Source: Chlamydoabsidia padenii (lineage: Eukaryota; Mucoromycota; Mucoromycetes; Mucorales; Cunninghamellaceae). Taken from it: DNA of 64,000 bases. Numbering within the stretch: the stretch's first letter is position 1; each line of letters opens with the position of its first letter. A program made the position numbers and the translations under genes. Under the pieces are notes generated by a model. The model was not told the origin of the DNA. It ran no database searches and was given only the letters and a program-made list of their open reading frames with translations. This document shows positions 32,878 through 43,839 of this stretch, piece by piece. Location: the NCBI GenBank assembly GCA_025330725.1, contig JAIWND010000010.1, positions 558,001 through 622,000 on the forward strand, in the 5' to 3' direction.

Positions 32878-35149
32878 TCATCCATTCAGTTGTTTCGAGA
32901 GGCGATCGATTTCCAATTCCAATTCGTTCAGACTGGTGGTGAGAGTCTTTACATCATCATATTTCCTATTCCTTTTGGCGTCCATGATAAATCCTTGTAC
33001 CAATGATACTTGCTCCCTGAATGTGTCCAGTTGCAGCACCAATTCATCCTGCTGTTTATTGTTGTTATTGTTGGTCTTTTTCTTCTTCTTTTCCTGTGTG
33101 TTGGTATTGAGAATCCGAGGAAGCATTTGAAGGGGAAGCATATTGCGTTGGAGGTATTGATTGGCTGCTGTACAAATATTGGCCTGGAGTCGTTTCATAG
33201 GTCCTGTTTGCGCTGGGAGTGATTTGATGCTTTTTACCAAGGTGTCGTATAATGCAAAATTGTCGAGGAGTGATTTCCGAATCAAGGCTGCTTTTCTGTA
33301 GCTTTCATGAGTTTGCTGGACAATCTTTTCTTGTCTATATATATATATGAAGTGTCAGTTAAGTTGTCAAACAAGAGAGATCAATAGGGTTGACTTACTC
33401 TAGCATCAATATCATGGAATGGAATTTTGGAAGCAGTTTTTCAATGTTTTGGCGTGCCACAGTAAGTTGATGATACAGTTGAAAGATGGGTAAAGGTCTT
33501 GATGATTCTTCGGATCGGATCTTTCGTCTACATACATACATAATATATTGTTATTTTATCGTCGAATCAAATTTATATTCCTATGGTTACCTGAATCCAG
33601 CGCGCCTACATTCATGACAGGCTCTTGTATCCCCCACAGGTTCAGTTTCAATGTTATCTAGTGATAAAGGAGAGAGGATTCAGTAGACGTTATGATTAGT
33701 TAATGGGATAAATGAGTGTTTGTAATCATTTTACTTACCAGTAGACATATCCAAATAGAGGGGAATCATGCTTGAGCAATGTTTGGCACCACATACAACA
33801 CGACCGCAGAGACGGCAATGATGTTTGCGATAAGTCAAGGTAAAAGGAGTCCTATTAAGAAGGAAAAAGTTTGTTAGTAATAATCCAACCTTTAATACTT
33901 TTAGTTTTAAGATATACTTACGAGCATAAGGGACACTTTTTGATTCCTTTATCATCTTGCCATTTGATAATAGACTGTTCTCCATCTATACAAACAATAT
34001 AATTAAGAGTATGTATTCAACTCATCTATATATATATATATATATATACATTCAAATTACCTCGATACTTGAGTTTCATACTAAGTATACTATTAGTGTT
34101 ACTACCATTCGAGTTCCGAGGAGATAAAGTGCCACTGTTGACACTGACATTGGAGGAAGAAGCCGAATCCGATCGTTCCAAACTGGCAAAAGAAGATTGA
34201 CTGATAGGTTTTTCAGTCAACCCTTTCCCAAGATCCATGTTAAAGTGTAATCGTGCCAGCTATATTATCCAAAAGATAATAAAAAACATTACTATAATCA
34301 TCCTATTTCCATCAATAAACTTACCTTTTCCAACCGTTTTTCCAATCGATTTGTTTCCAGATAGACTTGATCGATAGTCTTTGCCCGTTTACTGAGAAAT
34401 GCCGCCGATATATTCCGCATAACACCTTGATGATTCGCATAATCTTCACGGTCCATATAGCAAGTTCCACATACTTTAGCCCACACCCCTTGAATCGGAT
34501 CATGTTGTGCTTGGTGATTCAATTTAATTTCATATTGAGTATGAGCATTACAAAATAGTTTACCACATCTATTTTAAAAAATATTGTTAGAATTAACATG
34601 TCTTTATATCTTGTTACTAGTTTACCTTCTACAGTGTTGTTTGCCCGTGTTCCCTCTTCCCAGTACTTTTCCGCAGCCACGTAGACTACATACATCTTGA
34701 CCAGTTTCATGCTGCCAATGACTACGTACCACCATATCAGAATACCGTTCCGTTTCACATACAAAATAGTCGGGTTGAGATTGAGTTGCTAGTTGTTGGA
34801 ATTGAGAGATGAAGGAAGGTTCATTCAGTGTCTTGAAGAAGGTTGGTGAAGTGGATCGTCCTGTACCATTGTTGCTGTTGTTGACCGTCAGAGTGGTTTG
34901 GACTTTTTTTTGTGCTTGTTTAAACCATGTTAATAGTGCTCCTTTTGTGTCTTCTTCACTATGTGCAGTATCCAAATGCTATAGTCAAATTGAAAGAAGG
35001 AGTTTATGAATACGAGTTTTCGTTTTCTTTTGTGTGTGTGTGCGCAAATACATTACCAAGTTTAAGGACTGGATGGATGGACAGGATTGTTGACATATAG
35101 GACAAACAGCGCCTTCGACAGGCACATAATCTTCATAATTGTAAGACAT
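32878..35149 (-). CDS. PEP7: Vac1/Pep7 (rabenosyn-type) endosomal tether
   Basis: Nine exons (35057-35149, 34626-34978, 34325-34568, 34061-34259, 33922-33985, 33739-33851, 33591-33657, 33399-33527, 32878-33334) give 572 residues. Domains in order: a C2H2 finger (CPIC ... HLDTAH, split by intron 1), a first FYVE-like zinc domain (CSLRGCGKVLG ... HCRRCGKLFC) without the basic lipid-binding string, a second FYVE domain with RKHHCRLCG, and a C-terminal coiled coil that in Vac1 binds Rab5/Vps21. Family role: joins PI3P membranes, Vps21 and Vps45 for Golgi-to-endosome traffic. The match to the yeast domain order is complete. GGCGGCGTTTCAAAA at 35225-35240 is the upstream element. Confidence 0.92.
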
Positions 35150-35734
35150 TAGTGAGAGGGAATAGATGAGATGGAAGAAAAGAAGGAAAGAAAGAAAAAA
35201 AGGAAAAAGATAAAAAAGAGCTTTGGCGGCGTTTCAAAATCGTGAAGGAAGAAAAAAAAAAAAAAGATGACCAGCCCTGTGTCACCAACAGTAAGAATGT
35301 TCCTGAGTTTTTCTTTTGTGCATGAGGAAACTGTTTGACATCATCCCTGGCTTTGATGACTTCATGGGTGTTACTTGCAAGCAAGTACTATTGATTGGAG
35401 GTGATCAAAACAATCCACGTTTTTCAATCCTGCCGGACGAGGTTTGAAAGTTCCTGAATAAAAAGGGATCCGCCGCTCCTTTCTTTTTCACCTCTTTTCT
35501 TCCTCTACTCTATTAACTAGCAATTTGCCCTTGTCATTCATTACAACAAACACTCGTACTTGAAGCTTTTTATGTAACTGATGGATTTGTGGTACAGGTG
35601 ATGAAATACCTTACAAGGTAATGCTCATGTTGTGGCAACTAGCCATTGAACTAACAAAACTTTTTTGTCAAGGGAATCTTTAGATGAATAAGTTTTCAAT
35701 ATAGTCAAGTATATAGTTAATCTTGTCATGGCTC
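35150..35734. other. Spacer upstream of VAC1
   Basis: Element copies lie at 35225-35240 and, degenerately, 35419-35440 (TTTTCAATCCTGCC). CT-rich sequence at 35475-35515 looks like a leader. No coding exon is supported. Confidence 0.45.
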
Positions 35735-36205
35735 ATGATGCTCTCTCTTTATATATTTGGTATGATTGGATTCTTGTTACTCACACCTGTTAAGAGCAAA
35801 GCTGCCAAGCTAGGTGCATAGTAAAATTAGATCATAATGCACTAACCCATCTTTAATCAATAAACTATAGATTAGGAAATGGCTCGATCACCTATTCCGA
35901 TGACCTCTTTGGATAGTTTGGAGACCAAACAACAAGAGCTGCTACTTCTCAATGCATGCGTCTTTATGGACCAGGGCAGACGACGATAGACAATGGCCCT
36001 TCTGATGGATGACAATTAGATAATACATACATTCTCTACAAGGTAAGATAACCAGGTGACTCGGTGAATATCGTCCCGATATGGTATTACTCACGTTTAC
36101 TCATTCCCTCCCCTTTATATATATTATATCCAGGTACCAATGTCCAAACAGGGTATGATTAACACTGCCACAAACATAGATATAGTCATACTTCCCCCAG
36201 ATTGA
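35735..36205 (+). pseudogene. Probable broken gene for a small secreted protein
   Basis: A model with exons 35735-35813, 35876-36042 and 36134-36205 has canonical splice sites, a branch-like CTAAC and matching phases across both introns (106 codons with the final stop). It starts with a typical signal peptide (MMLSLYIFGMIGFLLLTPVK ...). The frame is broken by TAG at 35914-35916 and TGA at 36010-36012; each is one transition from TGG. No family is recognised. A competing reading with an acceptor at 35916 gives a short intact peptide, but it uses a poorer splice and an unlikely composition. So this is either a recent pseudogene, a non-coding transcript or a chance pattern. Confidence 0.42.
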
Positions 36206-36431
36206 AGTTACCTAATAAAAAACCAACGTTTGATAGTCTTCATTCCATTTTTTTTATTTTTTATTTTCAGTATTGTGATTAACATAATAAAAAGGGACAA
36301 AAAAAATAAAGCTATAAATAAAAAAGGTGTGTGTGTATGTGTGATAATAGATATAAAGGGGAAAGGGGACAAGAGGGTAGAAGAAACAATCTGATAAGGT
36401 ATACCAATAAAATAAAAGATAAAAGGACCAT
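36206..36431. other. Short convergent spacer
   Basis: AT-rich 3' flanks of the pseudogene and the Asn/Ser-rich gene, with a T/A-rich stretch at 36249-36315. No gene. Confidence 0.5.
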
Positions 36432-36992
36432 TTAAAATAAAACAAAGTCATCCATGGTGGCCAGATCTTGTTGAGGGAAGAGAGATGGTGAAGGAGGAGG
36501 AGATTGGATAGGATTGGATGATGATGACATGTCAGCAAAATCATCAAAGATATCATCATCTTCCATAACAGCACCCAGATCATCATTATCCACCACACAA
36601 TTGTTGTTGTTGTTGTTGTTGTTGTTGTAAGAAGGTAAAGAACCAAAGAGTGCAAAAGGAGACAATGCCTGTGAATCATTATCATCATCATGAGAAGACA
36701 CAGAAGAAGCAGGTGAGACAGCTGGATGAGGAAGGATAGATGGTGAATGACGACTTGTTGTAGAGTTGTTGTTGTTGTTGTTGGTAGGGTGCTTTTTCAA
36801 ATAAGGATGATAACGTGTCGATCGCTTGTGGCGAAGAATATAAGGTGTGGTTGAGTGTGATTGGAAGGAAGTAGGTGAGGTGCAAGTAGAAGACGAGGAG
36901 GAAGAGGTAGAAGAAGAAGAAGAGTCCGTTGAATAATAAGTGTCGTGATAAATGTTAAGCAGTTCATCTTGATAAAAGTGAGATGGTGTCAT
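36432..36992 (-). CDS. Asn/Ser-rich hypothetical protein
   Basis: The frame from the ATG at 36992 gives 186 residues. It is open upstream to 37265 without another ATG, so an upstream exon is possible. Composition is extreme: poly-Ser, two poly-Asn runs (encoded by mixed repeats of AAC), short acidic stretches, and a C-terminus with ALFGSLPSY, DDIFDDFADM and TMDDFVLF. The acidic-hydrophobic strings look like transcription-activation segments. No domain is recognised and no DNA-binding region is visible. Function is unknown; the call that it is a gene rests on frame length and the low density of stops. Confidence 0.5.
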   Translation of the reverse strand: MTPSHFYQDELLNIYHDTYYSTDSSSSSTSSSSSSTCTSPTSFQSHSTTPYILRHKRSTRYHPYLKKHPTNNNNNNSTTSRHSPSILPHPAVSPASSVSSHDDDNDSQALSPFALFGSLPSYNNNNNNNNNCVVDNDDLGAVMEDDDIFDDFADMSSSSNPIQSPPPSPSLFPQQDLATMDDFVLF

Positions 36993-37845
36993 GTTGTTGT
37001 TATCGAGTTGGTGGTCTAAGTGAGTGCTGATTGGTAGACGAGAATAAAGGATGGTGGTGGGATGGTGAGTAGACCGGGACCATGGGCTTGAGCAGTGGTG
37101 AGATGACTCTCCCTCTCCCGAAGGATGGAGTGCGGAATAAGAGCTTTGGTGGGTAGGTGGTGAGTCACGTCGGCAGAGACTTGAGAAGAAGGTACTTGAA
37201 GATACATGGTATTCATTTTCAGAAGTAGTAGGAATGTTGTGGGTAAAGTGCTTGGGTGGCAACAAAACGAAGAGAGAGAGAGTGAAGGGGGTTTAATTAA
37301 GTGTGTTAAAGAGGTAAATAAAAAGTTACTGTTGCTTTTTTTAAACCAATGGTAATGGATGTATTAAAAAAAAAAAAAGCAAACAACAGTACAATAAGTA
37401 GAATGTAATGTATAGGAGCCAGAAAGAATCACGATTGATAAAAAGTGTCCTTCTGTCTTGTGTAAATGTCCTCCAAGTAGGTAGATAGGGACGTATTCTT
37501 TGTTTTTCAAAGAGAAAAGGGGGGGTTCAAGTAAAAAAGAAGGGCCTTTTTGTTTAATTAAACAAAAGGTTTAAATGTATAAAAAAACAATAGAGTGGAG
37601 AAAGAGAAGGAAGAGAAGAAGAGAAGGGGGGAGATTTTACTGAAAAATAAAAAAGTCGTTTATTATAAAATTATATACACCACCTTTTGTGTTCCGTCTC
37701 CACCAAATGTGATTGGCCAGAAACGAATCACTGGGGTTCAAAAAGGGAGAATAGCTTCGCCACTTGATGAGCCCAAAAGGTAAAAGAAGAAGAGCATATC
37801 ATATCACGTGTATGATAAGTATAAATTACTATAGTATATATAAAA
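36993..37845. other. Spacer of uncertain content
   Basis: The first 270 bases keep open frames on the minus strand (one from 37216 to 37016) and may be an exon or leader of the preceding gene. The rest is purine-rich, with GGGGG runs and no gene. Confidence 0.4.
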
Positions 37846-40383
37846 CTAGACTATCCATTGGGTTCCCTTTAGTTCTAAAACCATCTTTTCCGGTATATCT
37901 TCATTGTCGTCCCACCACCAATGCAAAAGCCAATAGTCAGGTTCGATCGTGTGGACTTTATAATGGCCTTTAGATACTTGTATTTGTGTCGTCGTTTCAG
38001 GTGGAGGAGGAAAGCTGTACTTGGGCACATGGAGTTCAGTAATGTTGTTGGTGCATTGACCATTAGGTTGGAATTCATATCGATAATAAGCACACGTTTC
38101 CCTTGTTGGTGAGGTGAAGGATATCGCGGTAGGTGTCCCTGCTGTCAAATGAGGTCGAGGGCGATAGAGACATACTAATTGCCGCTGATTTATGTCGTTT
38201 GCATCCAATCTCTCGTCCTCTGTTGTCCATTTGCTGTTCAAGGTCGATAGTGAGCTATCTGTGCCATTGACTTTTTCATCGTCCGCTATTTTTATTGTTG
38301 TTGTTGATGCCGATGATGATATACTGCCTTGTTGACGCGCTTGCTGCCAGATACTGAGATTTTCACCATTCCATAGATCGCCCCAAGTTGGATCATTATC
38401 AGGTACATATTGCCAAAGGGTATAATTTAAAAGAGCGCCTTCCAGTGCATTGATGCTGGCATCCATGGCCTTGTTTTGTGAGGAATTGGGCTTGTTGATA
38501 TTGTTGATTGCCACAGGTGGTGTCACTGGTGATGATGACTTTTTTGATGATGGTGACAGAGTGGCGACAAAGAAGAGAGAGGCAACCCACAACCAAATTT
38601 GTTGCCAGGCATGTTGGAATGGCCCGAGCGGTGATTCAACTGGTGTGGTTTTCGTCGGTTTTACTGTTGTAGACGAGTCATGTCCTTCCATATCGTAAGG
38701 TATCCCAAATTCACCTAAAAGACAAGGATAATTACCAATCTGTTCCAATCCTTCAGCTTGTATGGTTTTCATTTGCTTGACAAAACATTTCCGAATCGCC
38801 TTTTCACCAACGGATAGGGCCCGGATAAACCGGAGAGGTCCCGTCCCATACTTGCCACGACTGAGATTGATAAAGTCGACATTGTAATTGCACCATTTTC
38901 GCTTGACCAGAGTGAGACCATCATACCAATGTGGAGTATAGACCATGCGCTGAAACAGAGGATCATTGTCGGGTAACTTTGGGGGCTTTTCCAAAATGGG
39001 TGGTTGAATAAAAATGATGGCAGTCGTGTGGATAGATCGAATGGCCTGCATGTATAATGTCAAGAAGGGGAGCCAGTAATCTTCAGCGAATTGAGTTGGT
39101 TTCTTGGTATCAGGATGTGTTGCAAAATAGTGTGGTAAGAGTAATGATCGTGTGTTCCTGTCCCAGACCCCATGATTTTCCCAAATACAGCCAGCTTTTT
39201 GCCAACAAGAGCCGCGTTTCCATCCAAATAACCTACAAGATTCATCCAATTGTGTTTGAGTCATCCATGCCGAATTTACATCATTGTTGTTGTTGTTTCC
39301 AGGATTCACCAGAACATCACCTGTCTTCTTTGGACCAGACCAGATAAATTCATAATTTGCCACCTTGCAAGGGATTCCACTAGCTAGCAACATACCTTGG
39401 AAACCAGTAGGCATCAGTCCCATTTTAAAGCTGGTATCACCACTATTTAATTTGTTGAGATCAGGACACTCAAGATATCCACCACCAGGTTCATTCATTG
39501 TATCGTATCCCAATACCACATTGTCCTCCAGGTTATATTGCTTGATTCGTCTAGCCAATTGTGTAATAGCCCCAAAAAAGTGTGTTTGAAGATAATCTTG
39601 AATATTGACTTGATCAACCATACAGTAAGGGGCAAACGTCTTGCCGGCAAAGAAGAGTGTAAGCATGGTGGCAGCGGCTAAACGTTGGAGGTTGGTGTTC
39701 CATATCATACGAGGAAACGATTCAGGAGGATCATAGTCGTTGTGTACAAGTGCTGCAATGGTTGTTGTAAAGTGGAGAGGATTCAAGCCAGCTAGTGCCA
39801 AAGTCCAACCTGGATGTCCAGAACCACCACAATGACGAGACCACTATCAAAGAAGAGAAGGAGAGTTGGTTTTAATATATATAAAAAGACTAGGTACGAA
39901 GTCACTCCACTTACGGTATCTTGATGAGGATCAATAAACACCTGAAGTCCATATTGCCGGCACTTTTTCAATACTTGTATTACATAGTCCAAGTATTCAA
40001 AGTCATATATTCCACTAGTGAGAGTTTAAAAAAGAAAAAAGAAAAAAAAAAAAAAAAAAAAAGTTAGTCAGGAAGAATTTTTCTTTATTTTCTAATCGAG
40101 TTACTTACGGTCCTTCATGTTCAATGGCTTCCCAAGTAACAATGAATCGAAGCAAGTTAAAACCAAGAGAAACAAGTCGTTGCAAGTGGAGATCAGCTTC
40201 TTCCAAGGGGAATGGGCGTCCAACAAATGTCACTTTACGATCATAGTCCAACCAATAGCCATGACGAGCGTGAGAGGGGAATCCAACAGGAAGTTTGGCA
40301 CCACCACCCACATTGATACCATGAAAGAAGACAGTTCTATTTGTATCTTTATCAACAAACCAAGGTCCATTCAATTCAATCAT
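37846..40383 (-). CDS. EGH1: GH5 steryl/ceramide beta-glucosidase (EGCrP2/Egh1-like)
   Basis: Three exons (40109-40383, 39915-40014, 37846-39843) give 790 residues. Seen: N-terminal FFHGINVGGGAKLPVG, LRFIVTWEAIEHEGPG and FIDPHQDTWSRHCGGSG, the acid/base motif GYDTMNEPGGG and the nucleophile motif LLGEFGIPYDM. Together with its length this points to the fungal EGCrP2/Egh1 group, which cleaves ergosteryl-beta-glucoside (and related glucosylceramide) and affects vacuole shape. No signal peptide is visible, consistent with an intracellular enzyme. A hydrophobic patch near the middle (WLWVASLFFVATL) is unusual and could touch membranes. Element TGTCGGGATTTGAAAA is at 40465-40480. Confidence 0.9.
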
Positions 40384-40955
40384 GAGGATGGAATTAAAAT
40401 AAATAAATAAAGTGAATGAGAAAGAAACTAAAAAATTGAAATAGGGACCTGAAGTAGCGGCATTGTCGGGATTTGAAAATAAGGGCTGTTTTCTTGAGAA
40501 CAAAAAAGTGATGATGATCTGTGTAACATCCAGCAAAGTGAAATTGCGACACTTTTATCGATAAATGCGCTGGCGGTGTTTTAATATACATAAAGGACGA
40601 GGCCGTAGCATGAATTGTTAAAAAAAAAAAATGGATTGGATAATGATTATAGTGGTCCCGATCGAATTTTGCATTGTGCGGCAGATCTGTGGTGATGCTT
40701 TATATGAAAGCGTAAGAATCATGCCCAATACTTGAATCTATGAAGACCAAGTGTACTCGGGATAATCGGGATCATCAGATTTTCCAGGTCCTAATGAGAG
40801 GATCGACTGAAACCCCGCGACTCGATGCCAAGGGTTTTAACTCGATTTAGGCATTGCCAGTATTACTGGACCATTCTTTTTATAAATCCATCTTCCATCT
40901 TCTGTTTTCTTTTTCTTCCTTGTTCGATTTCTTCTTCTACCACACAACCATTCCC
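40384..40955. promoter_or_regulatory. Divergent spacer GH5 / Mnn2-like
   Basis: Copies of the recurring element at 40465-40480 (inverted, for GH5) and TGAAACCCCGCGAC near 40810-40823 (for the Mnn2-like gene). Another fragment GGCGGTGTTTTAA lies at 40572-40584. No gene. Confidence 0.5.
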
Positions 40956-42632
40956 ATGTACAAGCGTCTTTTGCCTTACTTGCTTGCGGCCTTTACATTA
41001 GTCTTTCTCTACCGCTTGATACATCTCAGTGATCAACGCGACACTACAAAAGAACAACTCGACATTCTTCTCACAAAAGAACAAGACCCATCACCACCAA
41101 TGGACCACAAAACATCTTGTAGAACAACCAGTGTGGAAAGGAACACGGATCCTAACCATACCAATGCTCACCTCGCCTCTTGGATGAATCTCCCCACTGA
41201 GACCATGCTTACCTTCCAGACTCAATGGCAAAGTTTCATCAGTCGGGAAAAGAAAAAATCCCGCCCGAAATCATTTCGTAATCCTCGAGGTATCGTTTTG
41301 GTGGCGGGTAATGGCGATACTTTTTATCGAGCTCTCACAACCATCAAGATACTCAGGCACCATGGATGTACTTTGCCTGTTGAAGTGTGGCATTTGAATG
41401 ATGAACAGCCATCGGAAACCATGGTAAAGGAATTGCATGATTTACAGGCACAACCACGTGATCTTTCTGAAAAGCATCTGATGAAGCCTATTGATCATCG
41501 AACAGGATCAGATAAACAGTAAGTAGTGTTCAAAAGAGAAAAAAGGAGGAACTTGACATCTTATCTCACCATGGAAAAAAAAAAAAAAAATAGGTTCCAA
41601 ATTAAAGTAGCGGCGATCATTAATGCCGGGTTTGAAAATATTATCTATCTTGATTCGGATAATATCCCTACTGCTGATCCAACTTTCCTATTTGATCATC
41701 CTGCATATCAAGAAACAGGTGCAATGTTTTGGCCTGACTTTTGGTAGGTTGAAATGAGCGATCACTTTTCTTCACAACAACTCATTCTTCTTGTTTCTCA
41801 CCCAAAAATAGGAAAACACATGCTGAGAATGGTATATTTGATGTTCTTGATATTGACTGTCAAGATGAATGGGAGCAAGAAGTAAGGTTAAAACATGATG
41901 ATGACTATTTCCAGCTCACTTTTGTAAACTCTCATCTTTTTGCGTCTAGTCAGGTCAAATGGTAATCAATAAAATAAAGTCATGGTACCCTTTACAGCTA
42001 TCTTGGTTCATGAATCATCATCACGGTAAGTCGGTCAAATCCTGACTATTTCTACTGGTCTAACTTTTTTTTTCATGGTTTGACTTTTTCATAGACATCT
42101 ATTATCAATTTCTGAATGGGGATAAAGATACCTTCCGATATGCATGGAAGGTAAAAATCATTCAAACCCCGCACGCATGAATTTTTCCCAACTTTTTTTT
42201 TTTAAATAGGCACTCAAAGTTCCATTTTATATGAATCCTACGTTTTTAAGTATGGGAGGCACATTGACTAATGATCAGTTTTGCGGCCATTCCATGCTCC
42301 AGTACCCACCTGACGACGATGAACAACCTCTTTTTGTTCATGCAAATCTTTTAAAGATCACAGACAAGACCCATTTCTTGTATCAACAAAACATATCTGG
42401 CCAAAACATGATAATTGAACGACCATGGACAGCGATCAAACAATATACCCAAGGAAAAGGAAACACATGGCTGTTACCTTACTTTTATGTTAGTGAAGTG
42501 GGTCGTGCTTGCATGAATTTCAAGTCCGATCAAGGTGAGCCTCCCACTCGACTTTTGTCTTTTGATAGCACGCTACCTAGATTACAAGAATTATACTTTG
42601 GATTGGGAGGAATAGGAGGAGAAACGAGATAG
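40956..42632 (+). CDS. Mnn2-type alpha-mannosyltransferase (GT71)
   Basis: Six exons (40956-41518, 41594-41743, 41812-41881, 41950-42025, 42095-42150, 42210-42632) give 445 residues. A short cytosolic tail (MYKR) precedes one membrane helix (LLPYLLAAFTLVFLYRLI), the type II Golgi layout. Then GIVLVAGNGDTFYRALTTIK, VEVWHLNDEQPSE, and the DXD-bearing block NIIYLDSDNIPTADPTFLF with MFWPDFW. This is the Mnn2/Mnn5 (Mnn1) signature for GDP-mannose-dependent branching of N-glycan outer chains in the Golgi. Linkage (alpha-1,2 versus alpha-1,3) is not certain. The intron between exons 5 and 6 carries a TTCAAACCCCGC copy of the element (42160-42173). Confidence 0.87.
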
Positions 42633-42681
42633 ATAGAATAAAGTGAATGGTGGATGTGTCCTAAACAAGGTCGCCTTTTGA

Positions 42682-42695
42682 TTTTCAAATCCCGC
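42682..42695 (+). promoter_or_regulatory. AAATCCCG element upstream of histidine phosphatase
   Basis: TTTTCAAATCCCGC, 80 bases upstream of the ATG at 42773 and only 50 bases after the preceding stop codon. Confidence 0.55.
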
Positions 42696-42772
42696 TATGG
42701 GGTGATTAAAAAAACTCAAGCTAAAAATTTATTAGTCTCTCCTTCCCTTTCTTTTTTTTATTATTATACATC

Positions 42773-43524
42773 ATGACAACTACTTGCAACCATTTACCTT
42801 TACAACTCAAGAATCGCTATGTGATTGCTAGGCATGGATTCTCCTTGGCCAACAATAGCAAGTTGATTTGCAGTAATCCAGACATTGCTATTCCTGCGAC
42901 GGGCGGTCCTCTTGGTACAGGTTTCGGGCTTCACGAAAAAGGCAAATCACAAGTCAAAGAGGTAATAAGATGACTCAGACACATACCTAAGGCATCTAAT
43001 CATTCTTTACAATCTAGTCAGCCACTTTATTATCTCGTCATTTGTACCCCAGTGGCAAATATGAAGGGAATGATGCGGAACCAGTAAAGATCTTTTGCTC
43101 ACCATTCAAACGAACAGTGGAAACCGCAGGTATCATCCAGGACACTCTCAATTCGACGGCATTAGGACAACATAAGGTTCAAACACCCACCCCGACCTAC
43201 GCTCTTCGTGAAAGATGGTATGGCGACTATGATATGACGACCGACGACAATTATCCTCTATGTTGGCAACAAGATGCGGCGGCGCCTGATCATGGTGAAC
43301 ACTCCAAACACAAGGTGGAAGGTCCTCGGTCGGTGTGTGATCGGGTGACACGCTTCGTGATGGAAGAAATCGAACCCAAGATGCAAAACAAGGTGGTGGT
43401 CCTGGTATGTCATGGTGATGTCTGTCAAATCACCGCCACGGCTTTTATGCATATCGAACCTTGGCAGCATCGTGAAATCAAACATGTGGATACAGCCGAT
43501 TGGAGGGATACTTTGGAACTTTAG
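42773..43524 (+). CDS. Histidine phosphatase (phosphoglycerate-mutase-like)
   Basis: Two exons (42773-42961, 43018-43524) give 231 residues. Seen: the phospho-accepting VIARHGFSLAN motif near residue 20, FCSPFKRTVETA (the second Arg), RERWYGDYD (Glu/Asp region) and LVCHGDVCQITA with the second catalytic His. This is the branch-1 histidine phosphatase layout (SixA/PGM/F26BPase). The substrate is unknown; a broad phosphatase is more likely than glycolytic mutase given its short length and divergent loops. The preceding Mnn2-like stop is only 140 bases away, so the promoter must be very compact. Confidence 0.88.
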
Positions 43525-43839
43525 TAGTTAGTACTGTTTGACTTTTTTATTATTAGATGTAGTATATAGATTAGATTGTAATAATAATAATAATAATAAT
43601 AAAACTAATTATTGGATTTGGATGGTTTGCTATATGATATTAAATGAATGTCTATTGTATATCTGGGGGTAGGGTGTTGTAAATTAGGATGGACTCTGCC
43701 TTATATGCCAGATAAGATTTTCAAAACCCGACATTGTCACATCACAAAAATAAAATGAAGAAACGGCGAGCAGAGATAATTGTTGCCTCTCTCTTTCCGC
43801 TTTTTTATTTTATTTTAATACATCACATCCTATTCTGGA
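43525..43839. promoter_or_regulatory. Spacer upstream of COG5
   Basis: (ATA)n near 43580-43600 and TTTTCAAAACCCGAC at 43717-43732, about 110 bases before the COG5 start. Confidence 0.5.

Noticed and set aside
36993..37265. Upstream exon of the Asn/Ser-rich gene
   Set aside because: Open frame but no in-frame ATG and no convincing splice site; kept only as a possibility.
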